Assembly (NCBI GenBank): GCA_937914725.1
Contig: CALDMJ010000194.1
Coordinates: forward strand, 1-8,111
Direction: 5' to 3'
DNA from: an uncultured Clostridia bacterium
GTDB lineage: Bacteria; Bacillota; Clostridia; Christensenellales; UBA1242
Length of the DNA stretch: 8,111 nt
A model generated the notes under the pieces. It did not search any database and was not told where the DNA came from. It saw nothing but the letters and a program-made list of their open reading frames with translations. Made by a program: the position numbers and the translations under genes. Shown here piece after piece: positions 1-6,599 of this stretch (its first letter is position 1; each line of letters begins with the position of its first letter).

Positions 1-36
1 GCCACTGGTGCAGATTTGGCGAGTGGCACTATATGA
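1..36 (+). CDS. Possible 3' end of a plus-strand gene entering from the left
   Basis: Frame 1 of the plus strand is open from the window edge for 11 codons (reading ATGADLASGTI) and ends in TGA at 34-36. Five bases later a hairpin with a T-tract begins, in the right orientation to end a plus-strand transcript. The stop-then-terminator spacing is the only support. Eleven codons are far too few to identify a family. If real, this gene is convergent with the minus-strand operon. Frame 2 is also open here, so the frame choice is weak. Confidence 0.22.
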   Translation, partial: ATGADLASGTI

Positions 37-40
37 GTTT

Positions 41-72
41 GGGTACATAGTTAATTTACTATGTACCTTTTT
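41..72 (+). terminator. Rho-independent terminator facing right
   Basis: The arms GGTACATAG (42-50) and CTATGTACC (59-67) pair perfectly over 9 bp around an 8-base loop (51-58), and five T follow at 68-72. This is an intrinsic terminator for plus-strand transcription. Read on the minus strand the hairpin is preceded by A5 and followed by CAAAC, so it lacks the U-tract needed to end the minus-strand operon efficiently. It may still act as a 3' stabilising stem for that operon, whose last gene stops at 81. The stem is AT-rich and only moderately stable. Confidence 0.6.
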
Positions 73-80
73 AATAATAT

Positions 81-815
81 TTAAAATGGGTAGGTGTATG
101 CGAACGCGATGAGGATGTAGCCGAGCGAGTGCGCGATGCTGGTGGCGTAGTAGCACCATTCGGCTTTACAATTTACTATATATAGGGTTACGCCGCAGAG
201 GACGATAGCAAAGCCGATTAGTGCGAGCAATGTGAATGCGCTGGCACTACATAGTAATGCGATTATAGCGAGTCCTAGATTTGAGAATGTGAGCGAGTTT
301 GCGAGCGTAACGTAGGCGCGCATTTCAAAAGGTCGTTTATTGATTAGTTTATTGACAATTGCGCCGACGATGAACCCGAGCATTGCGGTGGCAAGTGCTA
401 CTTCCCCGTTATCTATGATTGTGCTGAGTGAGAGAATGAAGAAAATTTGCGAGAAAACTTTGGTGATGAACCCAAGTTTTTTTAGTAGCAATTTGTTCAT
501 CCCTTTTAAATGCGATACGGCGATTAGGGCGTCGGCAAGCATTAGTAGCACAAAGGCGGTTATTGTGAACGCGGGCGTGCCCAAATTTGTTTGCGTGGCG
601 GCGACGATGCCGAGCGTAGCGATGAGCGCGGCGGTTGTTATGCGCATAATGGCGTACTGGAGTGTGCCGCGCGTTTTGTAGGCGCGCTCTAGTTCGCTGA
701 CGGGTTGCGCTGGATTTTTAACTTCGCTGGCTTTTTCAAAGTGCAGGCGTGGTGAGAGTTCCATTAGTGTCATTGATACGATGCAGAGTGCTAGCAAGAT
801 GTATGTTATTATCAT
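81..815 (-). CDS. Multi-pass membrane protein, YhhN/TMEM86 (lysoplasmalogenase)-like
   Basis: This 244-residue, very hydrophobic protein has about eight predicted membrane helices, roughly at residues 1-18, 54-74, 82-102, 115-134, 138-156, 166-189, 193-214 and 224-241. The pattern resembles YhhN/TMEM86 proteins, some of which cleave the vinyl-ether bond of lysoplasmalogens. Supporting it are an aspartate in the helix reading LMLADALIAV (D95), a following helix ending SQIFFIL, and a last helix ending LGYILIAFAY. The second aspartate expected in the family is not obvious, because the matching helix reads LYIVNC. A loop of about 35 residues (20-52) after helix 1 is unusual. It lies 30 bases after the pseudouridine synthase and is the last gene of the block. 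The ATG at 815 has no recognisable Shine-Dalgarno sequence, and M15 and M18 have none either. The family call rests on pattern memory only; another small polytopic family is possible. Confidence 0.5.
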   Translation of the reverse strand: MIITYILLALCIVSMTLMELSPRLHFEKASEVKNPAQPVSELERAYKTRGTLQYAIMRITTAALIATLGIVAATQTNLGTPAFTITAFVLLMLADALIAVSHLKGMNKLLLKKLGFITKVFSQIFFILSLSTIIDNGEVALATAMLGFIVGAIVNKLINKRPFEMRAYVTLANSLTFSNLGLAIIALLCSASAFTLLALIGFAIVLCGVTLYIVNCKAEWCYYATSIAHSLGYILIAFAYTYPF

Positions 816-845
816 ATAAAAAAACGTGTTGGAGATTTTTATACT

Positions 846-1688
846 CTATAAAAGGGTTTCGAGTTTGCGGATGTCGAATGGGAGTGATTGGAGATATTTT
901 AGGGTGGCGAGGTTTTCAAAACGCAGGTAGACGGATGCGAGTGATTGGACGCTCTTTTTATATTTACGGTTCAAGTTTTTATCGCCGTATTTGCCGTCAC
1001 CTAGAATAAATATTTTATGAAATGCTAGTTGCGCGCGGATTTGGTGCGTTTTGCCTGTGTGCAAGTCGACTTCGATTTGCGCGAGGTCGCCTGCGCGCTT
1101 TATTAGTTTATAAGATAGACTTGCTTGTATACCGTCGGTGTCGTTTGCACTGAATTTTACGGTGGCATTATCGGTTTTAGTAAAATAGTCGGTAAAAGTT
1201 TCCTCGTTTTTCACGTCGTGGCTACTGACGACTGCGAAATATTTTTTTACAACGTTGCCGTTTTTGAACGCATCGAGCAGTTCACTTTCCGCAGTGGAAT
1301 TTAGCGCGAACGCGACAAGCCCCAGTGTGTTGGTGTCGAGTCTATGCACTGCTTTTGCTGTTGGAAAATCTTTTTGAACGACTGTTTGCAATGTTTGCTT
1401 TGTTTCGTCGAAACTGACAGTTTCGATGCCCTTTTTCTTGTTGACAACTAAAATATTGTCGTCTTGATAGACGACGTCATAGATGTTTTGCTTCGCTTCA
1501 TTGAAATACGCTTCTACGATGTCTTTTTCATAGATGGTGACATTCGTTTTGACGCGCTTACCGTTGACTTTGACGTCCTTTTCTTGTATGGCGCGGCTGA
1601 TTTGCATTTTTGAGATGTCGCCACAATAGTACTGCAGGCACTGCTTGAGCAACTGCTCTTTGTTGTTTTCAATTTTTCTATAAATCAC
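846..1688 (-). CDS. RluA-family 23S rRNA/tRNA pseudouridine synthase (RluC/RluD type)
   Basis: This 280-residue enzyme isomerises specific uridines in structured RNA (rRNA or tRNA) to pseudouridine. Residues about 12-60 form an S4 RNA-binding domain (VKVNGKRVK core). The catalytic motif HRLDTNTLGL lies at 115-124, with D118 as the expected nucleophile. The other family blocks TGKTHQIR (211-218) and GDGKYG (230-235) are intact. The length fits the S4-containing RluC/RluD branch, though somewhat shorter than E. coli RluC/RluD. The start is GTG at 1686-1688, chosen because GGAG sits 7 bases upstream. It overlaps the end of the transglutaminase-like gene by 11 bases, which suggests translational coupling. 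The exact uridine target cannot be deduced. The family is secure; the subtype is inferred. Confidence 0.93.
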   Translation of the reverse strand: MIYRKIENNKEQLLKQCLQYYCGDISKMQISRAIQEKDVKVNGKRVKTNVTIYEKDIVEAYFNEAKQNIYDVVYQDDNILVVNKKKGIETVSFDETKQTLQTVVQKDFPTAKAVHRLDTNTLGLVAFALNSTAESELLDAFKNGNVVKKYFAVVSSHDVKNEETFTDYFTKTDNATVKFSANDTDGIQASLSYKLIKRAGDLAQIEVDLHTGKTHQIRAQLAFHKIFILGDGKYGDKNLNRKYKKSVQSLASVYLRFENLATLKYLQSLPFDIRKLETLL

Positions 1689-2955
1689 GATTTTTCTCCG
1701 TTTTAGGTTTTACAAACAAAAACTTTTTTGCGTCGTTTACTTGATTTCGTGCGTCAAAGGCGCGATATGTATCGATTATGTACTTGTTCCCTAAGTCCTT
1801 TATCACAAACTCGTAATTTGCAAAGCCTGTTTTGTATGAAATATTTGCGCATTTGAGGCACATTTCAAAACAAAACTGAACGTTTATTTCGTAGCCGTCC
1901 AAAATAACTGCTTTGGGATAGATTAATTGCGACATTTTTGACAAGTTTTTTTGCATAAAAGTCATAATTTTAGCAAGTTTTATTGGCACGACGTCGTCAA
2001 AATTGATAATTTTATTCATTTTTTCTTGTATTTTGAACTTTTTGATAAAATAATCGAGGACAACAAAGTGTTCCGCAGCGTCATACTTTTTCAAATTAAG
2101 TGTTTTGACATTTTTGCCAATCTCTTGCGCGAGTGCGGTTTCGTCACGCTTAACTTCTTTGAAAGTGCCGCTATAATTTGTTGGGTCGAAGACATAATGC
2201 TTGCTAGGAGTTTCGATTTCGACAAATGCGTGCGAATCGTTGGTTCCAACATAGGCAATGGCGCCAAATCGACATTTTTGGAATGCTAAATCCATTATGC
2301 TTGCGGTGGCGGATGCGATGCCCAAGCAGACAGTTCTGCCCCCGAACAGTGAAATATAACCCGACTGCCCTAACCCTGTCAATGGTTCGACTGCCATAAT
2401 CGCATCACGCGACGGTGAATCATACACGGCGCGCTCAAATTCGGTATGGCGTTTTTTTAGTTTTTTCAATGTGGCAAGTTCGGCATCAAATGCGTAAATA
2501 TTGGAAAATTGCGCATAATTGAGGCATCTCGAAATGATTTGCTCAAAATTTTCATCACCAACAAACAAGCCGTCTACGATTTTGCCAAGTTCACGCTCAA
2601 ATTCGCCTGCGAACTTGAAAATATCTTCACTCTCTAAATACTGCTTAACTTTTTTGTTTTGCTTATAGGCTTCCAAAAGTTGTGCCGCAAGCACATTTTG
2701 CTTGGCTGTCATTAAGACAACTTTTTTAGACACTTCGGCATTTATCATATTTGCAAGTATTGCTGAATGCGAACTTTCACCATACGCACTTTTGCGTTTG
2801 CTTTTGTTGAGTATAATAGAATCGTCTAGCAATTTTTCCACCTTTTCATATTCGTCAAAATCATTCTCTTTAGCATCCAAACAAATGTCGTTGTTGACCT
2901 CGTCCGTCATTTCAATTATGTTTTTGTCATTAAAAATATTATGTTTTTTGCTCAT
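1678..2955 (-). CDS. Transglutaminase-like protein with Cys-His-Asp triad, function unknown
   Basis: This is a 425-residue protein of no family I can name. Residues 200-262 carry the hallmarks of the transglutaminase/papain-like superfamily: GGRTVCLGIA with C210 at a helix start, SHAFVEI with H242, and YVFDPTNY with D257. The spacing C-32-H-15-D is normal for such proteins. Members may be proteases, amidases or cross-linkers, so the reaction is open. Residues 1-110 are charged and probably partly disordered. Residues 110-195 are helical. Residues 355-401 resemble a second, decayed module (D395 present, His missing). There is no signal peptide or membrane helix, so it is probably cytoplasmic. 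Its ATG overlaps the stop of the 900-residue gene as ATGA, with AAGGA just upstream, so the two proteins are probably made together. Hand alignment suggests it is a paralogue of that neighbour. The fold is likely; the activity is inference. Confidence 0.7.
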   Translation of the reverse strand: MSKKHNIFNDKNIIEMTDEVNNDICLDAKENDFDEYEKVEKLLDDSIILNKSKRKSAYGESSHSAILANMINAEVSKKVVLMTAKQNVLAAQLLEAYKQNKKVKQYLESEDIFKFAGEFERELGKIVDGLFVGDENFEQIISRCLNYAQFSNIYAFDAELATLKKLKKRHTEFERAVYDSPSRDAIMAVEPLTGLGQSGYISLFGGRTVCLGIASATASIMDLAFQKCRFGAIAYVGTNDSHAFVEIETPSKHYVFDPTNYSGTFKEVKRDETALAQEIGKNVKTLNLKKYDAAEHFVVLDYFIKKFKIQEKMNKIINFDDVVPIKLAKIMTFMQKNLSKMSQLIYPKAVILDGYEINVQFCFEMCLKCANISYKTGFANYEFVIKDLGNKYIIDTYRAFDARNQVNDAKKFLFVKPKTEKNRDL

Positions 2956-5654
2956 TTTTTCCTTTTTGGCAGTGGTGGTGCGGGCTTCCTTTTCGGAATT
3001 GGCGGCGCAAACGCACGCGGCGCTTTCGTTGCTGCTGACTTTTGTGCAACGGCGGGTGTAGATACCTTCTTTGCTTTTTCCACTTGCTTTACTGACTGTC
3101 TATTTTTTACTTGTTTTGAAGGTTTTGAAGATTCTATAACCTTTATTTCTTCGACAGGTTTTACTTCTTTCACCTGCACATTTTTTTCGACTTTTATTTC
3201 TTGCACTGGCTTTTCTTTTGATTTTTCCGCTGCAACTTCTCTTTGCAATTCCTCTTTAGGTTCATTTTTCGATTCGCGTTGCGCTTCTTGTTGCGGTTCT
3301 TCTTTGTTTTCTTGTGTTGTTAGGTTTTCGTTTGTCGGCGCGGCTTGCTGCGCAAAACTTTCGGCCTTATCCTCAATTCCTTCAGCAACGTCGTCCTCAG
3401 TTTCTAAACTCTCTTTTGTGCGGTCATAATAGTTATAATCACTAAACTGCAATATGTCGCCATAAATGCTATTTTCGATAGTATCTTCATTGCTTTCTTC
3501 AACTTCTTCGTTCTCGTCGTTTTTTGAGTCTTCGCCATCGTCGTCACTGTTTGATTGCTCGTTTTCCGCTTGATAAAACTCTTGGTTTATAGCATTTATT
3601 GCGTCATAGTTTTCGCCATCGTCATCTTGTGTAGGCAAATTGTCGGCACTCTTTGGCTCGAGCAAATTGTCGAATTGTTTTTGCACGGGTGCAATGTCAC
3701 TTTTTTCGGGTGAACCTTGTTTCGCTGCTGCGTCTTTTTCTAATGTTACATTGTCTTGCATATGCACATCCGCAGCTTGCTTAGGCTCAATGATGTTTTC
3801 CTCAATGACGTCGTTCCTTTGCGTAGCAACGTTTTCATTATTGTGCCTACTTTCATTTTGAGTGGGCACAATATAATCTTGCAAATAAACTTTATCATCT
3901 TGCGAATAAATGCCGTCATCTTGCGCAGGTGCATTAAAAATTCTTTCTGATTGTTTACTATTTTTTTCAGTTATATTGTTGTTTTTAACAACTATATTGT
4001 CGTTTTGGTCAGGTATGCTATCGTTTTCGGCGCGTATATTGCCATTTTTTGCAATTGCGTTTTGTTCTGCAGCAATTTCTTCAGGCGTTTTTAGTTGGTG
4101 ATTTCTTTCAAGTCGTTCATATTCTTCTTGCAAACGCCTTGCTTTATTTTTCTTTGTCTTTTCCGACATTTCGTCCAATAATTCAAAAAAACCTTTGCGC
4201 TTTGGTGGCGCGTTACTTTGGGTTGGTTCTGCCGCTATTCCCATAGAACTTTCAAGCATTTTTTGTTCGGCGTCCGCTTTACTAAAATCGACTTGTGTGA
4301 CACTGGACAAATCAAACACCTCGTTTAGTTCGTCATCATTAAACTTGAAACTGCCATTTTCAAATGAGAGTCCCTCATTTTGTTTGGGCGTGAATTTGAC
4401 ATTCAGACGACTCAAAACGTCCGTTGCGGACATTGGCTCTAAGTCGTTAAGTGAAAGTTCATCCGCACTTTGTCCGCTTTCGCGCCCGATACTTTCGATG
4501 CGCTCGCTAAACAATTCGTCATCGTGACTCATTGAATTGTTTTTTGCCATTTTGTTGAGAATATATATTTTCGGCTCGTTGAGATTATATTCTTCGTCGA
4601 TTACTTTATTAGGAAAAACTTTGAACTTCCCTTCATCTCCAACTTTTAGTTTCAAAGCATACTGCGTTTCGACAAAGAGATCAAGAATAACTTCATAGTC
4701 AATATTGTTTTCGTATAACAAAAGTTCGCAAAGAGAAGAAAACTTCCAAATTTTATTGTCAAAGCGTGACAACATATTTAGTTCACTTGCGGTGACATCG
4801 CTCATATTTTTATAGGCGATTTGCGCCATACTTGTCAGCGCATTTTCAATATCGCGGTCCTTTATCATCAGCTTGCTTGGCACGTACCGTGACAAAACTT
4901 TCAGCGCGCGCTTTTTGCCATTTTCGATTTCCTCCGTAAAGTCTATAAACTGGCAAAGTCCTGTAAGCGTTTCAATCTTTTTGGTATATGCTTTTGCGAC
5001 GCCGACATAGTTTATAAACGAAACACCAAGTTTGCCGTTGAACTCGACGATGTGGCAAATCGGGTTGCCATATGAGTCGATGACGCATTCGGCGTAACTC
5101 AGGCTGTGCTTGATGTCAAGCCCCAAGTTGATGAGCCACGCAAGAAATTCGGTTTGGTCGATTGCATTGCTGACGCCAAAATAGAACGACAACATACCAT
5201 ATGCGTTTGTGCTAACAAGTTGGCAAAGCGCGCTTTGCGGCTTTTGAACGCTTTCGCTCTCGTATCTATCGAAATTTGCGGTTGAAAGTCTAACAAACTC
5301 GCACGCGGTGGCGCAAATTTGCTGAATTGTCATATCATCGTCAAACAAAAGTTTGGCAATTTTCATTGTATCCTTTTTGTAATTTTCAAACGCTTTTTCA
5401 TTGTCGCGCGCATTCAAAATAGACAAAAGACTTGACGGAAGCAAGTCTATTTTACCAATTTTGTTATTACTTTTTACATTGATATAATTGATATCAAACT
5501 GTTTTTTATCTATCAAAAATTCGCAAAACTCTTTTTTGTTTTGTTTTTGCGCAAGAGCAATTTTTTCGTCCAACTTCACAAAATACTGGGCGTCGGCAGC
5601 TCTTAGATTTGAATAAGGATTGTTATTTTGTTTTTCTTTTTTTTTGCCCAACAT
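2952..5654 (-). CDS. Large protein: degenerate transglutaminase-like N-terminus plus long disordered tail; function unknown
   Basis: I do not recognise this 900-residue protein. Residues 20-370 look folded. Residues 98-124 and 150-217 match the neighbouring transglutaminase-like protein by eye, but the triad Cys appears as A164 and the Asp as S212, with only H201 kept, so it is probably catalytically dead. From about 375 the chain is low-complexity. It has a charged, probably helical stretch at 490-530, Asn/Gln-rich 7-residue repeats at about 533-600 (weaker to 640), an acidic block at 676-762, and a Lys/Glu/Val-rich stretch at 780-865. The basic proline-rich end has PPIPKRK (884-890) and PPLPKRK (893-899), echoed by PPKRK at 483-487. 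No signal peptide or membrane helix is seen. The ATG at 5654 follows GAGGAG with a 6-base spacer and sits 15 bases after recR. A nine-A run covers codons 4-6. A scaffold or regulator for the next gene is conceivable but unproven. Confidence 0.85.
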   Translation of the reverse strand: MLGKKKEKQNNNPYSNLRAADAQYFVKLDEKIALAQKQNKKEFCEFLIDKKQFDINYINVKSNNKIGKIDLLPSSLLSILNARDNEKAFENYKKDTMKIAKLLFDDDMTIQQICATACEFVRLSTANFDRYESESVQKPQSALCQLVSTNAYGMLSFYFGVSNAIDQTEFLAWLINLGLDIKHSLSYAECVIDSYGNPICHIVEFNGKLGVSFINYVGVAKAYTKKIETLTGLCQFIDFTEEIENGKKRALKVLSRYVPSKLMIKDRDIENALTSMAQIAYKNMSDVTASELNMLSRFDNKIWKFSSLCELLLYENNIDYEVILDLFVETQYALKLKVGDEGKFKVFPNKVIDEEYNLNEPKIYILNKMAKNNSMSHDDELFSERIESIGRESGQSADELSLNDLEPMSATDVLSRLNVKFTPKQNEGLSFENGSFKFNDDELNEVFDLSSVTQVDFSKADAEQKMLESSMGIAAEPTQSNAPPKRKGFFELLDEMSEKTKKNKARRLQEEYERLERNHQLKTPEEIAAEQNAIAKNGNIRAENDSIPDQNDNIVVKNNNITEKNSKQSERIFNAPAQDDGIYSQDDKVYLQDYIVPTQNESRHNNENVATQRNDVIEENIIEPKQAADVHMQDNVTLEKDAAAKQGSPEKSDIAPVQKQFDNLLEPKSADNLPTQDDDGENYDAINAINQEFYQAENEQSNSDDDGEDSKNDENEEVEESNEDTIENSIYGDILQFSDYNYYDRTKESLETEDDVAEGIEDKAESFAQQAAPTNENLTTQENKEEPQQEAQRESKNEPKEELQREVAAEKSKEKPVQEIKVEKNVQVKEVKPVEEIKVIESSKPSKQVKNRQSVKQVEKAKKVSTPAVAQKSAATKAPRAFAPPIPKRKPAPPLPKRKK
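3735..4064 (-). repeat. Degenerate 21-bp (7-residue) tandem repeat inside the 900-residue gene
   Basis: The encoded residues 533-600 keep a seven-residue register of about nine or ten units, with a consensus near [QEK]-[ND]-[DNG]-x-[IV]-x-x. Ile/Val falls at 540, 547, 554, 561, 582, 589 and 596. Asn/Asp falls at 537 and 544, then 551, 558, 565, 579, 586, 593 and 600. Gln/Glu/Lys falls at 543, 550, 557, 564, 578, 585, 592 and 599. A weaker continuation with shifted phase runs to about 640. The units have diverged at DNA level, so this is an old expansion. One hydrophobic position per seven is too few for a normal coiled coil. Confidence 0.7.
5637..5645 (-). repeat. Nine-A homopolymer at codons 4-6 of the 900-residue gene
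   Basis: The coding strand reads GGC followed by nine A, then GAA. Gaining one A brings TAA within about eight codons, and losing one A brings TAA within about fifteen. A length change would therefore switch the gene off. This is seen directly; any role in phase variation or slippage is inference. Confidence 0.85.
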
Positions 5655-5660
5655 AACTCA

Positions 5661-5666
5661 CTCCTC
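5661..5666 (-). promoter_or_regulatory. Ribosome binding site of the 900-residue gene
   Basis: GAGGAG lies 6 bases upstream of the ATG at 5654, within the 15-base gap after the recR stop. It is one of the strongest Shine-Dalgarno matches in the window and fixes this start. Confidence 0.8.
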
Positions 5667-5669
5667 GTA

Positions 5670-6260
5670 TTAAATTTCTTTTCTATCTTCCAACGCGCGT
5701 GCCAAGGTGACCTCGTCAGCATACTCAATGTCGCTCCCCATTGAAACGCCTTGTGAAAGACGCGTGATTTTGATGCCAAATGGTTTCAGCAGTTTTGAAA
5801 TGTACATCGCGGTTGCCTCGCCCTCGACATCGGGGTTTGTTGCCATAATGATTTCCTCAACGCCGCCTTGCTGGACGCGAGTCAAAAGTTCCTTGATTTT
5901 TATATCGTCGGGACCGCGATTGTCAAGCGGACTCAGTGTACCGTGTAAGACGTGATATTGTCCTTTAAAATCCTTGACTTTTTCTATTGCTAAGACGTCC
6001 TTTGGCTCCTTAACGACGCAAATCACTTTGTTGGGACGTGTGGCACAAATGTCGCAAATGTCCTTGTCCGTGAAGTTGCCGCAGTTTGCGCAATAATGGA
6101 TGTTTTTGTTTGCCTCAACGATTGCGTTCGCAAAATCGCGGACATAGTCCGCATCTTTGTTCAAAACATAGTAGGCATAGCGCTGCGCAGTTTTTGTTCC
6201 AACGCCCGGCAAGTTTGAAAAAAAATTTATCAATCTTTCCAAACTTTCAATTTGATTCAT
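5670..6260 (-). CDS. recR: Recombination mediator protein RecR
   Basis: RecR works with RecO (and RecF) to load RecA onto SSB-coated single-stranded DNA during gap repair and recombination. The 196-residue product has the usual length and full domain order. A helix-hairpin-helix with LPGVGTKTAQRYA lies at 17-29. A four-cysteine zinc finger uses C57, C60, C69 and C72. A Toprim domain runs from about 79 to 172, with VVKEPKDV at 82-89 and NPDVEGEATA at 142-151. The Walker-like C-terminal block contains LSQGVSMGSDIEY. Its ATG overlaps the ybaB stop by one base (TAATG), so translation is probably coupled. A weak GGAATGGG precedes it. The dnaX-ybaB-recR context is conserved in many bacteria. No defects are seen. 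Confidence 0.98.
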   Translation of the reverse strand: MNQIESLERLINFFSNLPGVGTKTAQRYAYYVLNKDADYVRDFANAIVEANKNIHYCANCGNFTDKDICDICATRPNKVICVVKEPKDVLAIEKVKDFKGQYHVLHGTLSPLDNRGPDDIKIKELLTRVQQGGVEEIIMATNPDVEGEATAMYISKLLKPFGIKITRLSQGVSMGSDIEYADEVTLARALEDRKEI

Positions 6261-6583
6261 TAAAATGCACCCATTCCGTTTGGAAGTTTTGGAGCAAGTT
6301 CTTCCTCAAGAGTTTTGATTTGCGCGTTTGCGTCATTAACAGCCGCCATAACCAAGTCCTCTAACATTTCAAGGTCATCCATATCAACAGCGTTGGGATT
6401 GATTTTGATTGATTGAAGTTCATATTTCCCGTTCATAGTAACTTCGACCAAATCTCCGCCGCTTTTTGCGGTGACGACGCTTTCTTCTAGTTTTTGTCTA
6501 TCCTCAGCCATTTTTTGTTGCATTGCTTGTGCTTGCTTCATTAGTTGTTGCATATTCATACCACCAAATCCACCTTTCATCAT
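6260..6583 (-). CDS. ybaB: Nucleoid-associated protein YbaB/EbfC family
   Basis: YbaB/EbfC is a small homodimeric DNA-binding protein of the nucleoid. The 107-residue product has the family layout: a Gly/Met-rich start, a long Gln/Met-rich helix (about residues 11-34), a central beta region with SGGDLVEVTMNGKYEL, the INPNAVDMDDLEMLEDLV motif at about 61-78, a second helix, and a short Gly-rich tail. ATG at 6583 is preferred because AAGGAG lies 9 bases upstream. A second ATG follows immediately, with a 12-base spacing. It starts 16 bases after the tau stop codon and overlaps recR by one base, as usual for this cluster. Nothing unusual is seen. Confidence 0.96.
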   Translation of the reverse strand: MMKGGFGGMNMQQLMKQAQAMQQKMAEDRQKLEESVVTAKSGGDLVEVTMNGKYELQSIKINPNAVDMDDLEMLEDLVMAAVNDANAQIKTLEEELAPKLPNGMGAF

Positions 6584-6592
6584 AATTATAAT

Positions 6593-6598
6593 CTCCTT
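6593..6598 (-). promoter_or_regulatory. Ribosome binding site of ybaB
   Basis: AAGGAG lies 9 bases before the ATG at 6583 and directly after the tau stop codon. It supports the first of two adjacent ATG codons. Confidence 0.75.
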
Positions 6599-6599
6599 A

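Noticed and set aside
1..27. Inverted repeat GCCACT...AGTGGC at the left edge
   Set aside because: Six base pairs around a 15-base loop are within chance expectation, have no T-tract, and probably lie inside the end of a coding sequence.
816..845. T7 run after the pseudouridine synthase considered as a terminator
   Set aside because: No GC-rich stem precedes it on the minus strand, so it does not form an intrinsic terminator.
2941..3429. Phe/Ser/Cys-rich plus-strand frame of 162 codons
   Set aside because: It mirrors the Lys/Glu-rich tail of the 900-residue protein: Lys and Glu codons read antisense become Phe, Ser and Leu. It is a composition shadow.
3910..4527. Several overlapping plus-strand frames opposite the repeat region
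   Set aside because: They mutually overlap, lack ribosome binding sites and are explained by the biased composition of the minus-strand gene.
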